Below are positions 20,190-31,264 of a stretch of DNA of 64,000 nucleotides, in pieces; positions within the stretch are counted from its first letter, which is position 1; each line of letters opens with the position of its first letter. A model generated the notes under the pieces. That model worked only from the letters and a program-made list of their open reading frames with translations, made no database searches and was not told the origin of the DNA. Source of the DNA: Blepharisma stoltei (taxonomy: Eukaryota > Ciliophora > Heterotrichea > Heterotrichida > Blepharismidae); the NCBI GenBank assembly GCA_914767885.1, contig CAJZBQ010000024.1, positions 496,001 to 560,000 of the forward strand, given 5' to 3'. The position numbers and the translations under genes were made by a program.

Positions 20190-21306
20190 TTAAAAGAATA
20201 TGCAGCATTTTTTCCTTTTTTCGGTTTCTTCAGGTATTGGAAGCTCTATTCCAATATCGCTAATACCTATGTCACAGTTTCTTTCTTTATTTCGTTTTCA
20301 TAGCAATCTTACTAACTGATAAAACGCTTCTTTCACGTTTGTGTTAAACTTAGCTGAAGTTTCATAGCAAGCAGCATATTTAAACGATTCAATATATGCT
20401 GAGACTGCACCTTTTTCTATATAGCCTAGGAACCGATAGAGATTGGCCTGGGCAGGGAGAATGCTGACTCCCCTACCCTCCATGAACGAACAAAATCATG
20501 GGAAAATCCTTATTTTTTGCCTAAAAGCAACCCTCAGTGAGCGAACAAAAAATTTTTTATGAAAAACATTTGCTATATAAGTAATAATCTTTATAATGAA
20601 ATCTATTGCTAATTCTGTTTAATTTTAAACAGCTTGCATTTAAAATATAAATTTTACATTTTAAATTGGGGATATTTTTAAATTTTGAAAAAAATTAACA
20701 CCCTCCTTAAGTGAACAAACTTATTTTGTTCGCTAACTGAGGGGGAGTGAGCAATTCCCTAAGTTGATTCTCAAATAAAGTTGACGAGCAAGCACGGAAG
20801 TTGACAAATGCCTCACATTGCACCTATTTGTCAACTTCCCAGGTTGGTTCGTCAGCTTGAGTTGGAGAACCAATTCAGGGATTGCTCAGATTTCTCAAGC
20901 CCAGGCCGAAATATATCATTTCCTAGGCTATACAGATTTCTTTCTCTAAATCTGATTTGTTTCCTACAAAGATGATAGGTGTATTTGCTCCTCTTGTGTT
21001 AAAAATAAAAGTCGCAATACTGCAAACTTTTTCAAGAGTTGAAGCATCTGTCAATGAATAAACAAGAAGATAAGCTTCTCTTTCTTGCAAATAAATATCC
21101 AATAAGTGAGAAAAATCTTCTTGGCCTGCTGTATCTAATATTTCGAGTCTAACTGCAAATCCGTCGAGTTCAAAAGTCGTTGTGTATTGGTCCTCAATTG
21201 TTGGGTCTCAGTTGTCTTCAAATCTGTCTTGAGTGAAGCGCAAGACAAGGTCGCTTTTTCCAACACCGCCAGCTCCAAGCACAGCTATTTTATAGAAGAA
21301 TGACAT
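20190..21306 (-). CDS. Ras/Rap-like small GTPase
   Basis: Signalling GTPase. P-loop GAGGVGKSD, switch I DNWDPTIEDQY (the W is UGA), DTAGQED, NKSD and ETSAK are all present. The C-terminus is a KRKKCCIFF-type tail with adjacent cysteines suited to prenylation. ATG 21306 is the only sensible start, directly before FYKIAVLG. A ~510-bp IES (20422-20931) falls between the NKSD loop and the SAK loop; TA-to-TA removal gives EIC|IEKGAVSAY. Stop TAA at 20190-20192. Part of a tightly packed minus-strand array (78 bp after the next gene upstream). Confidence 0.9.
20465..20750 (+). mobile_element. MITE nested inside the Ras-gene IES
   Basis: Left end GACTCCCCTACCCTCCATG, core ATAATGAAATCTATTGCTAATTC, right end CTAACTGAGGGGGAGTGAG. 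The boundary TA has decayed (GA/TG), as expected if it is removed together with the outer IES. Confidence 0.78.
20749..20887. repeat. Foldback (hairpin) element, ~139 bp
   Basis: GAGCAATTCCCTAAGTTG.. pairs with ..CAATTCAGGGATTGCTC, with inner arms GAAGTTGACAAAT and ATTTGTCAACTTCC around a ~16-nt loop. Imperfect arms of about 60 bp. Confidence 0.82.
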
Positions 21307-21384
21307 GAACAGGAGTGCGATAAGAAATGAATAATTATTATCTTTACTAGGAGTTTTTTATTTTTTTAAGAAATTTAAACTAAA

Positions 21385-22800
21385 TTATACCTTTGAAAAA
21401 AATCCTTGCACTTCGTCAAGCTTGTTGTTGATAAGCCAAAGCACACGATCAATAATTTCTGACTGGGAAGAGGTTTCTTGAATATCTTTTTCATGCATTG
21501 ATTTTTCGCTATCACACATCCCTTGCTTTTGCTCAATTAACTTTGGAATGTCAGTAATTCTTCTAGTAGCCTCATCATAAGCAGACTTTGCGTCTTTGAC
21601 TTTGGCTTTCCAGTCTTGAACCTCTAAAGTGAAGTCTTCAACATCTTTTTTAAGCTTAATTGCTTCTTCATCCAAGGCTTGAAAATATTCATCATAGGCA
21701 GATTTAGCAAGCTTATTGCTTTCTTGAAATTCAAATTTAGAATTTTTTATATGATCCCTAAGATTTTCTAATAGTGCTATGGATCTTGCTAAAGTTTTTT
21801 GGTCTTTAGCATTTTTTCCAAGCTCTATTAAAACTTTGAAAAGAGGAACATTTGCAGGAGAAGCAACAGCCATACTTTGAATCTGTGAATCAACTTGTAG
21901 CATGACAGGGCTTTGCAAAAATGTTCCTGGAGTTTGACTGTTTAAGCAATTAATGGCGTCATCACATGCAGAAATTGCTTGATTATACTCCTCGAGCAGC
22001 TTTTCTTGGTTTTCTAAGTCGTCTTTCTTATAAGATTCAATATCAACAGAGTTTGCTTGTATCATATTTAGTTCTTTATTTCTTTGGCTCAATAAAGCAG
22101 ACCATTGATCTAACGGCTTTTGCCATTCTTCAAGCGAGTTGCGTGCTTTACTTAAATCAATTTTAGCACTTGCGACATATGATAAATACTGATTTATTGC
22201 ATCATCGCACTCAGCCTTGAGTGTTGAAAGCTTGTCTTCAGCGTCTCTTCCTTGCTCATTAAGAGATTGCTTGAATCCTGAAAGTACTTTGATAGTGACA
22301 TCAGTATTATCTGATTTTACAGACAATTCTATTGCGTTCAATACAGATTTACCAAATTCGCTTGATTTTAAGTCTTCTAGTTTGATATATTCTCCATATG
22401 CTAGCTCTCACCCGCTCCGTGAACAAAACCATTGGAAAAATCGCTATTTTTTGGGTAAAACTCTACCCTCTGTGATCGAACAAAAAATATTCAAGAAAAA
22501 AATATTTTTATATATAAGTGATAATTATTATAATGAAATCTCTAGCTTATTTGGTTTAATTTTAAACAGTTTTCATTTTAAAACATAAATTTTTATTAAT
22601 AAAATTAATATTTGCTTTAAAATTATTTCGTATTGGGATTTTTTAAATTTTAAAAAATGAAATTTACTATAAAACTTATATATAAATTTTAAAAAACAAA
22701 AAATTAACCCTCTTCCTCTCTCATAAGCGAACAAAATTTGCTTCGTTTGCTTACTAATGGGGAGTAAGAGAATAAAAGCCAGCCCAATAATAGTTCTCAT
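21385..22800 (-). CDS. Secreted/luminal coiled-coil protein
   Basis: Starts MRTIIGLAFILLAYG, a clean signal peptide that exists only after excision of the MITE 22402-22766, which splits codon 12. The ~340-residue mature part is strongly heptad-like and acidic, with scattered cysteines in repeated E/A-C-D-D-A-I contexts and many Lys/Glu. This resembles extrusome or pellicle matrix proteins of ciliates, but no family was recognised with confidence. Stop TAA at 21385-21387. Lies 78 bp downstream-in-coordinates of the Ras start and 58 bp from the PDK1 stop. Confidence 0.75.
22402..22766 (+). mobile_element. MITE/IES inside a signal-peptide codon
   Basis: Left end TAGCTCTCACCCGCTCCGTG, core ATAATGAAATCTCTAGCTTA, right end AATGGGGAGTAAG. 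TA-to-TA removal gives CTC TTA GCA (L-L-A) and the continuous signal peptide. Confidence 0.88.
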
Positions 22801-22858
22801 TTTTTAAATTAAAAATTAACGGAATCCATGGCATGAAAGCAATGAGAATTAATTTGAA

Positions 22859-25254
22859 TTAATGCCTGCCGAAATGCTCTCTAATAAACTTGTTTACAGC
22901 GTCTACCCATTTCTGAGGGTCTCCAATGATTTCTTTGAAAAAATAAGTTCTGCTGGGTGTAATGATTACAAAATCTTTATCGCCTCTTATTTCTGCTCTA
23001 ACATCGGCTGAAAGTGGGACGTCTCCTTTATAATTGTTGTCTATATCACTATAAAGAATTCTCGGTTGATTTGTGATAGTAACGATGACCCCCCCCTCAA
23101 TCTTCATGTCTATTGCAACAAAAATGCAATTTTTTAATATAAAATTTTATATAAAAAAAATAATAATTTTCATGTCTCTTGCAACAAATTATATATATAT
23201 TAAAATGGCGACACGTGTCAGCCTGCCCTCTTGGCGCAGCTTTCCAGACCTTATGGCTAATGCGAACTGGGACGGACCCCGAACCGAGAATCAGACGCAG
23301 ACTCAAGAAGTGTATATCCGGGCAGGTTTTGGCTGCTTTCCTGTGGTTGAAATAGATTAGCTCAACAACGTCCTTTTGATCCGAGGACCCATGGGCATTC
23401 CTCTACCGAGAAACTGGGGTTTTTGCCCAGGCCACAGGGGAACAGTCTTTTTCGTGTAGCTGTAGAAGGAAGGTACTTTGACACCCGATAGACTCTAAGG
23501 AGCTGATCCTTGGAATCAAGCTACTCCAATTGCCCGTAGCAGGGACGCAGAAATCCATAAGCCGCCCACTCAAGACTGAAGCCGCAAGGCAAGGAGGAGA
23601 CAGAAGGTACCGGAAGGGCACTCGTAAGAGGAATAGACCCTCTGGGCTGGAATCGAAAAGCGGTAGAACTATCTGTACGGGAGGTCTTTGGTGACTGTGT
23701 CACCAATATGGCTAGCGCCTCTCTGTAATAATCCTCTTGCAGCAAATTTTAGATGCGCATCTTAAATTTTTCTATACTTTTTAGCTAGATAAGTTTAATA
23801 AAATGGCGAGCAATGACAATAGCCGTCCAAATCTCGATGAGAAGGTCATTGACACGCCTACAGCAGCGCTGTTTTATGGGGTTTTTGAGAAACTCTTCTA
23901 GAGAAAAATGCATTAATTTTTTTTTATAAAAATGTTGTGTTGCAGTAGGCATGAAAATTTTTTCGAAAAATTTTTGTTGCAGTAGACATGAAGATTGAGG
24001 GGGGGTCATCGTTAAGTTGCCTTTTCTTATAAATCCAGCCAGCTTTTTTCTTGACTAGTCCAGTCATGACAACCCCACGATCTTTATTTTCTCTATTTAA
24101 TAGCTGAACTTCTAGCTCGTCATCTGAAGAATCTCTAGCTTTATCAGGCATATTATCACATGGGATAGGAGTTGTGAATATATTGGCTATATCGATAGAG
24201 TTGATAAATGGGTGACTTTTCAAAGCGTCCATATCATTAGCCTCCCCAGGATTTCCAGCCCCAAGTCTACCTTTTGGGTCTAATACTAGCAGTTTATTGA
24301 CTAAGTCAGCTGCATCATAGGGCATAGTGTCTGGATAATTTACCCTGTTTTCCTTTATTTGTTCAAATATTAAATAATCGTTCATTGCTTGGAATGGAGG
24401 TCTGCCGTTTACCAATTGATATATGATGCATCCTAAAGCCCAAAGATCAGCTTCTCTTCCGACTTCTTGATCTAGAAGAACTTCAGGAGACACATATTCT
24501 GCAGTTCCTACGAAGGTGCCTCTTCTTTCGCGATTGATTTCTGTCCCATCTGGGTCTGGATTGATTTCTTTCCCAGTGCCAAAATCACTAACTCCCAAAT
24601 GTTAACGAACGAGCCATTAGAAAATCCCTACTTTTTCAGAAAATTAACTCCCTAATAATTAATAATTATGATAATGAGATCTCCAGCTAATTCTATTAAA
24701 TTTGAAAAATTTTTTTTATTTCAAATATTTGCAAATCGAATATATTTCTTTAAATCTTAGCAAGCAAAAATAAATGCTTTCTAATCAGGGGTAGTAAGTT
24801 TTAGATGAAAATCTTGAGAAAGTAGGAGATTTTCTGGCTTCAGGTCTCTGTGGATTATTCCTCTTTGATGAAGTAAATCTAATATAACGGTAAGTTCTGC
24901 CGAATAAAATCTCGCTAACTCTAATGGAAATCGCCCTTCAAAACTATTCATCAAATCCATCAAATCGCCATTTGGGCAGTATTCCAATACAAAATACAGA
25001 TTCTCTGGGTCTTGAAAAGTATGGTGAAGTCTGACTGTTCCTGGATGGTCTCTGAGTTTTGCTAATATGTTTCTCTCAATCAAAGCTTGTCTCGCTTTAT
25101 TTTCTTTTTTTAAATGAGCCTTTTCTATAATTTTCACTGCAAATGTCTCCCCAGTTTCTTTTCTGACTGCTTTAGCAACACGTCCATAAGCTCCTCTCCC
25201 TAAAATTTCGACAAATTGAAAATCACGAGGCTCTAACTTTCTTGCTTCAACCAT
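22859..25254 (-). CDS. PDK1: PDK1-like AGC kinase with C-terminal PH domain
   Basis: Phosphoinositide-dependent kinase-1 type. Kinase motifs: GRGAYGRV, FAVKII, HRDLKPEN, DFG, activation segment GTFVGTAEYVSPE (PDK1-like) and APE-equivalent SPE. The C-terminal PH domain includes TGLVKKKAGWIYKKRQL, TNQPRILYSD, KGDVP and TPSRTYFF with the closing WVDAVNKF helix. Two IESs interrupt it: 24589-24793, immediately before DFG (LKLT|SDFG), and the ~935-bp 23076-24010 in the PH domain (KKRQL|TITNQP). ATG 25254, stop TAA 22859-22861. Only 45 bp separate it from the upstream GTPase gene on the same strand. Substrates would be other AGC kinases at membranes; this is inferred from family. Confidence 0.9.
23076..24010. 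mobile_element. IES with ~38-bp terminal inverted repeats in the PDK1 PH domain
   Basis: Both ends read TTAACGATGACCCCCC..TCAATCTTCATGTCT in opposite orientation, nearly identical over ~38 bp, bounded by TA. Contains a SINE-like insertion (23191-23732) and sub-terminal copies of the CATGTCT..TTGCA motif. Removal restores the PH domain. Confidence 0.9.
23191..23732 (-). mobile_element. SINE-like element nested in an IES
   Basis: Flanked by CTCTTGCAACAAATT and CTCTTGCAGCAAATT (15 bp, one mismatch). Starts (AT)n-TTAAAATGGCGACACG and is homologous to 15913-16413 throughout. Confidence 0.84.
24589..24793 (-). mobile_element. Short MITE derivative (~205 bp) before the PDK1 DFG motif
   Basis: Ends TAACTCCCAAATG and CAGGGGTAGTAAG. 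The core in reverse (GAATTAGC..GATCTCATTA on the minus strand) identifies the CTCCGTGAGCGAAC family, but the repeated terminal motifs are deleted. Confidence 0.82.
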
Positions 25255-25299
25255 TTATAAGAGATTTTGTGACTGCTTTTAGAGATTATTTATAAGAAT

Positions 25300-26802
25300 T
25301 TAAATAGCTTCCATTGGGTAAATTTGTGAAATCATTCCCAAGCCTTTTGTTCGGCCTTCTCTAAATAGAATAGTCATTTTTGGGTGGATGAGTTCAGGGT
25401 TAAACATAAATCTGAAGTGAATCAGCCCTTTGTCTCCAGTCCTGAGCAGCTCTTTTGTCATACTAACTACTTTGGCAGCTTGCCTAACAACTCCACAGTG
25501 GATAACCGGCTGATAATTTGGTCTGATGGTAGTTGCATGATGCAAGATCACGACTTCAGCGTCAAACTCCCAGGCAGTTTGCATGCATAGACTTTTGTCA
25601 ACAAGCACCATTCCCTTCTTTATTTGGTTTCTTTTTAGTTGTTCTTTCTTATTGACTGGCCGGATATTGAAGCAAACCGATTGTCCTGCAATAGCATTGT
25701 CGACTGGAACTCGATTCATATGAATTCCTCTGATAACCACATGCTTATAGTTTCCTGTTTTATCTGGTCCAAGCATGATTTGCTGATTTAGCTCAGCAGT
25801 TCCAGATTTTACGATTCCAGAAAGCACACAACCTACACCGGTTACCATATATATTGATCTTTAATAACATGTTTGCAGTCAATAAAACAACTAGCTATTT
25901 TTCATTATAAATAGAAGCAAGCACATAAGCATGTAACCGTAAATATAATCCAAAATGCTATATACCCCATCAACCAAAAATTCAAAGGGCTCCTCTCTGC
26001 TTCCAAACACCCCACTGAGTAAAGTTCGAGACTGCAATGAAAAAATGAATTGTCTCAACTTTGGGATTCCTTCCCCAGTCACATTAGATACTGTAAAAAT
26101 TGGGCATGCTCTAGCTTCCATCATATTACAGAGATCAGAAACGTCAGTATCTTCTTTAACATAAATTGGAAGTCTGCTCCCTGCAGCTGGGTTTGTTAGA
26201 ACTTTATGCAACAAGTTGATATTTTCTTTGTAAACATTTTCTGGAGCTATGTCAATTTTTGTGAATACAAAAAACATTGGGATTTTTAAAGCCAAAGCAA
26301 GGCCTATATGCTCTTTTGTCATGCGTGTTAAACCCATGTTGGCACCTACTACAATCATAGCATAGTCAGGGAGAAGACCAACTAGGCCAAAAATAGTGGT
26401 TTTCAAATATTTCTCGTGGCCACAAAGATCGAGGAAGGTGACTATGTGTACTGAGTGGTCAACAATGTAGCCTCATGTGCGATTTTTGGAATCAGTCAGC
26501 CTTTCGGGGGCAACTTGTGAGCCTTCTTGGGTGAATCCCATGATTTCATGAGAAATGCTTGATGTACGGCCATTAGCTTGCTCGTGAGAATAGTTAAATA
26601 CATAACTTCTTGCAGAACCTCGACCATCATCATTGATGCATCTTGTAAGCACACCTACTAATGTAGATTTCCCCGAGTCTACGTTTCCTATGACAGCCAC
26701 ACGAACATCTGTGTCAGGTTTATTGTTAGTCCTTATGGGCTGGTTTTCGTTAGTAGGATCTTTTGTTTCTTCTAGAGAAGGATCAGGATTGTTTGCTTCC
26801 AT
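25300..26802 (-). CDS. GTPBP1/2-like translational GTPase
   Basis: EF-Tu-type GTPase of the GTPBP1 family. G1 GNVDSGKST, G3 DLCGHEK, G4 TKID, then beta-barrel domains (VTGVGCVLSGIVKSG; PVNKKEQLKR; FMFNPELIHPKM). An IES of ~111 bp (25852-25962) sits at the domain 1/2 boundary; removal gives VDGVY|MVTGVG. UGA=Trp at 26474. ATG 26802, TAA stop at 25300. Family members act in ribosome rescue or mRNA quality control; the role here is inferred. Uninterrupted N-terminal ~30 residues are Asn/Pro/Glu-rich and disordered. Confidence 0.88.
25852..25962. mobile_element. Short IES (~111 bp) in the GTPBP1-like gene
   Basis: Lies between TATATA and TATATAT tracts, so several equivalent TA joins exist; all yield GTA TAT ATG GTA. 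No terminal inverted repeat was recognised. Confidence 0.72.
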
Positions 26803-26940
26803 AATAAAAAATAATATCAGATTAATATCATTTTTTGGAGCTAAAGAAAAAAAAACATCTTCTTATACGATATAATTTAAATTATAGGGCTAATGCACTA
26901 GTTTTTAAATCAACACTTATTTTTTAAAATTTTTATTTGA

Positions 26941-28581
26941 TTACAAAGAATCTTTATTGATTTTGATTCTTTTTCTCGTAAGATAGCCTCTGATCCACGC
27001 TTGCAAAAACACAATGGCTCCTAGGATGTTTTTATAGATTGATCTGCAAATAAACTTTCTTATATGCTTTTGGATTAAAATAGCTGCATTCACCTGAGGA
27101 TTATTCTCTTCTCCATTAATTTTCTTTTTTTCTGTATTTTTATTAGCATAATCACTATTCTTATTTCCTTCGTAAAGGCCTGAAATACTTTTATCATGGT
27201 TTTTCCTTATCAAATCGAATCCTGCTATTTCACTAACTGAAATTGGGCTTCCTTTATCAGGCATATTCATAGCTCTGCTTGGTGGGTGCACAATCCTTAC
27301 AGTTTTCTTCGATTTTATTCTCAACGCTTCATTGTTTCTAATCCTGAAACCTCTAAAAGCAGCCTGAATTTTAATAGCAGCCTGATTTCTTTGGTAAAGC
27401 AAGGTATCAATAGAATATCTTGAGAATGTGCTATCAGTCCGATTTTCTTCATTTATATCCCTTAAAGGCTTCACGAGGTTATTAAAATCATCAAGTCTAT
27501 TTTGCAGCTTTGTAATATGGTCGCCAATGTTTCTTAAAGCCTCCTTCATTGGTCTTTTTTGTAGAGGAGCAGTCGAAATTCTTTTGTTCTCTATATTACT
27601 TTTGTTAAGTCTTGACGCTGGAGGATCATGGCTTATTGTGGTGTTTAAGAATAATGAATGCTTATAATCATGATTAAACATAGGCTGTAGCCTATCTCCA
27701 GTTAAAAATCTCACATTGATGATATCAATTGGATGGTTTGGATCTAGCGCAGCTTTTACTCTAGACACGTCCACACTCATATTTTTCTTATGAGAGATTC
27801 CGTAATCTTGGCTAGGCTGAGATTTTCTTCTTATTGTATGATATTTTATTTTAGGCAACCGACTTTCAGGCAAAGTCGTATTTAAATTTCTTCCTTCATT
27901 TCTGCTTATTTTCTGCGGCGGAGGAATTTTATTGCTAGTTCTAAAGTCTTGTCTAGCCGTTTGTCGTGCAGTCTCGTTTAATGATTTTTCTGTAGCATCT
28001 GTAAAGCTTTTGCTCATTGATGTTGTTAGAGGGTGCTTCATTCCCAAACAGTCCAATGATGTTTCTCATGCTGCTTTATAGCAGTCCACCGCATTTTGTA
28101 TTTTATTCATAAATTCGTATTGAACACCAGCATTGTGGTATGCGATCACCAAAGTAGTTATTTGGTTTTCAGAATTTTCGATGTTGTTTTTTAATAATTC
28201 CAATGCTTTTTTAGCTTCTGCTAAAGCAAGATCATGCTTGCCTAAATCAGAGTAGATAGCACATATATTTAGATATGTGCCTGCTAGATTGATCCGGTCA
28301 ATTGGCTCGAGCTTCTCATATTGTGAAGCCTGCTTTAAGTACTTTAAAGCTGTGATTGGTCTTTTCATCCTTTTATAAATGCATCCGTAGTTATTAAGCG
28401 TTATAGCAAGCAACTTGCTGAAAGGCTGCGAGTCTGCTAACGATGAAAGTAACGACTCAGCTTCTTTCAATACTTTAATTGATTGGCCGAATTTTTCTTC
28501 ACTAAGCTGATTCATTGCTTGACGGTTCAGATTTAGAATTCGTTTCTCAAGCTGTGCTAGTTCGGCTGCAGAAATCTCCAT
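26941..28581 (-). CDS. TPR and IQ-motif protein
   Basis: One frame of ~546 residues when UGA at ~28063 is read as Trp (YKAAWETSLD). N-terminal TPR-like helices (residues ~5-170: ALKYLKQASQYEK, AGTYLNICAIYSDLG, YHNAGVQYEF), a basic disordered middle, then IQ motifs (AAIKIQAAFRGFRIR, AILIQKHIRKFICR, IVFLQAWIRGYLTRKR). Probable calmodulin-binding cytoskeletal or ciliary protein. No insertion elements. ATG 28581, TAA stop at 26941. Lies 97 bp from the cytochrome c stop. Confidence 0.82.
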
Positions 28582-28677
28582 TTAAATATAAAAACTAAAA
28601 TTTTTGTTTTGGCTTGATTTTTCACATGCATTTAATATTTAATAAAAATAAAAAATTTGCCTGGATAAATAAGCTGC

Positions 28678-29034
28678 TTATTTAGCTTTAGGTTTGTTCT
28701 TTGGATTTGATTCGTATAAGAACCTAATAATATCTTTTCTTTCAGCCTCATTTTTAACACCAGCAAAAGCCATAGAGTTTCCTGCTGCGAATCCTCCTGG
28801 GTTTTCAAGCCAAACGTTGAGGTTTTCGGCATTCCAAGTTTCTGCTTTGTGACCTCCTAAGGCTGCTGAGAATTTGAATCCTTTGATAGTGGCGATCTTT
28901 CTTCCCCATACTGATTGGAGATTAGGTCCTATCGCATGCTTTCCTCCAGCAGCTACACTGTGGCAATTTTGGCAATTTCTTATAAAGATCTTTTTCCCGT
29001 TTGCTGCATTCCCTTCTGGGCCTTCTTCAGACAT
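28678..29034 (-). CDS. Cytochrome c
   Basis: Mitochondrial electron carrier between complexes III and IV. Haem motif CQNCH preceded by KKIFIRN, GPNL loop, WGRK, NSMAFAGV containing the axial Met, and C-terminal IIRFLYE helix. The start MSEEGPEG at 29034 fits the family length (~118 aa); an in-frame upstream ATG at 29073 would add 13 residues. The haem motif is typical CxxCH, unlike euglenozoan variants. No insertion. Confidence 0.93.
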   Translation of the reverse strand: MSEEGPEGNAANGKKIFIRNCQNCHSVAAGGKHAIGPNLQSVWGRKIATIKGFKFSAALGGHKAETWNAENLNVWLENPGGFAAGNSMAFAGVKNEAERKDIIRFLYESNPKNKPKAK

Positions 29035-29390
29035 TATAATTTTATTTACGGCTATAATTTCACAATTAATCATGGTGCACTTTTATTGATACCTTTAATA
29101 TTTTTTGAAAAAACTCGGCTGTAGCTTTTCTTATATAATTAAATTATGCAAAAATGCCTAAGATTATCCTAAATTAATAAATCTGACAGATAATAAGTAT
29201 TTCTCACTCCTTCCTCTATAAGTGAGCAAAAAAGTTCTAAAAATTCTAGTTTTTAAGAAATAAATTCTTCTTCTCTTGAACAGGTAAAACTTTTAATGTA
29301 TATGTATAGGAGTTAGCAATAATATCGAAAAAACATTTAAAGCCTTTAACTGAATGATAAATTCATGATTTGAATATCTTGACAATTAAA
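29035..29390. other. Divergent promoter region, with a MITE stub
   Basis: AT-rich DNA between divergent cytochrome c and coiled-coil genes. CTCACTCCTTCCTCTATAAG at ~29202 resembles a degenerate MITE end, with no matching partner. Confidence 0.4.
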
Positions 29391-31247
29391 ATGTGAAAAA
29401 TGGCTCTAGATGCCAAAATTGCAGCTTTTATAACAGAAATAGTTCAAACTGAGTCAAAAGAAGAGCAACCTGTTCAGATACTTAATAAGTCAGACTACTA
29501 CACACATAAATTAGAAACTGAAAAAAGAAAAGGAGAAGGTCTTGATGATAAAATCAGAAGAATAAGAGAAAAAATTGCAAGAAGACAAGAAGAAATGAAA
29601 AACACAATAGGGTGGAAGAAGGAAGAGCACAAAGCATTTAACAAAGTCAATTCTTTAGAAACGCAGCTTGAGCATACAAAAATAAGACTCAGTCAGTTAA
29701 AAAGTGACAATGAACATCTGAGAGAGCAAATTCAATTAATAAGAAGAAACAATATGGGCGCTGCTCGAGAAACCAGGAACATTTCTTTTGAAATTATGAA
29801 ATCTAGAAACTTAGCGGAATCGTTTAATGGTAATTCAGTCAGAAACAAAAGCTTGATTCTAAGCACTAGAAACAAAGCTCAAAGACTAAACCAAAGATTC
29901 AAGGCTGACCAATCTGAAATGAGCTTTACAGAGTCAAGGTTAGAAGATGAGCTGCAGGAAAGATCCAAATCTATTTCACCAATGCCTTTACAAAGAGCAA
30001 GAACGCCTTTCCACGAGATTTCGGATCATTTAAAGGTTCTTAAATTCTTGAGTAGAAAATGGACAAGAAAAGTGGGAGAGAAAACTGAATTAATCAAAGA
30101 TTATGATCAACAGCTCAAGGAATATAGTCTAGCGTTGACTGCTATGGGCGCCTCAATTTGCTCTAAATAAAATTAAATTAAAAGATTAAATTAGCCATAA
30201 GCTGGCAAGCCCACTAGCCTTTACCTCGGTTCGGCTCCAAGAATAGCCGCTTCCATTAATCTTGGTGCTCGAATAAGAAAAATGAAGGTTGCCCTTTTGG
30301 ATTTTCGGCCTGAACCGCCTATTCAAGGGATCAACTCCCTAGGGCAGAGCCGCCCCTGTAGAGTGTCCCAATGATCCAGACATGCGATAGGAAAAAACCT
30401 GTCTAGCCCAACTGCCAGGGCAAAAAAAAACTTGGGGAGAGCAAAGCTAACCTCTTCACCAAGTCATCCCTAAGCCTGGAAGGTCTACTTCAAAAAAGGG
30501 ACAGAGGCTCTATTTTCAGCTTAATCAAGATTGGTCCTACCTTCTCCATAGGAGTGTGCCTCGGATTCTAATTTCTATAAATGTCACCATTTATTTCTAA
30601 TTTGCTCAAGGAACGTTAAAGAAATCGCCAAAGCAAACTTGAATAGTTATGAACAAGAAATTATGCTAAGATGCAATTTGCTTCAACTTAATGAACAAAA
30701 TGAAGTTTTTGAGCATGAACTTGGAAATATTCATGAAAAAATCCAGTACGTAAAAAATGCTGCACTAAATATAGATACAGGCAAAAGCGATTTTCTAGCA
30801 AAAAAGCAAGCTGAGTTATCTAACTTGAAAAACAAAATTCAGCAATGTGGGTCAAAGTATGTATCAATAGAAGATGACTTTAAGTATCTGTCAAAAGCTG
30901 TACTTGAAATGCTTAAAAAATTGCAAAGCCTGGGAATTCAAGCTTTTTCTCAAAAGTTTTTAGAAGATCCTGAGCTAACCTACACAAACATAATATTGCA
31001 CTTGAGCAAACTTGAGGAAGTTCTATATGTGTTTGGGTCATCTTATAACTCTTCTCGAGAGGAGAATCGCTATAGATTTACTCCAGAGCCAGGATCTTAT
31101 GTTTCAGTTACTCCTCAAGGGTATTCAAGAGTTCATACTAATATATGTGAATTAGAGATTGATTTGTCTGACTATGAAGAACATTCTCAGCCACTGACAG
31201 TATCTGAATTCAGGCAAAAAGCACTATCTCAATTAAATCTTTATTAA
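29391..31247 (+). CDS. Coiled-coil protein
   Basis: Start may be ATG 29391 (M-W-K-M with UGA=Trp) or ATG 29400 (MALDAKI). Heptad-rich Lys/Glu/Gln throughout (residues ~40-120 and most of the 3' part), a Ser/Arg-rich hinge, and a C-terminal SDYEEHSQPLTVSEF tail. A SINE-like insert (30164-30598) splits it; joining at AATTTGCTC gives ASICS|RNVKEIAK. A TA join (30164/30617) also keeps frame as ASICS|KEIAK. Probably ciliary or basal-body; family not recognised. TAA stop at 31245. Confidence 0.72.
30164..30598 (+). mobile_element. SINE-like insertion in the coiled-coil gene
   Basis: A ~435-bp GC-rich insert between AATTTGCTC copies at 30155-30163 and 30599-30607, ending TGTCACCATTTATTTCT. The direct repeat lacks a conserved TA, unlike the other copies. 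Confidence 0.75.
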
Positions 31248-31264
31248 ATGTAATTTTATTATAT

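Larger units (their letters stand above)
20422..20931. mobile_element. TIR-bearing IES with nested MITE and foldback element
   Basis: Ends are ~34-bp inverted repeats (outer TATAGCCTAGGAA and inner GGCCTGGGC are identical, with a diverged middle), bounded by TA. Inside lie a CTCCGTGAGCGAAC MITE (20465-20750) and a long foldback (20749-20887). Excision restores the Ras-like frame. Confidence 0.85.
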
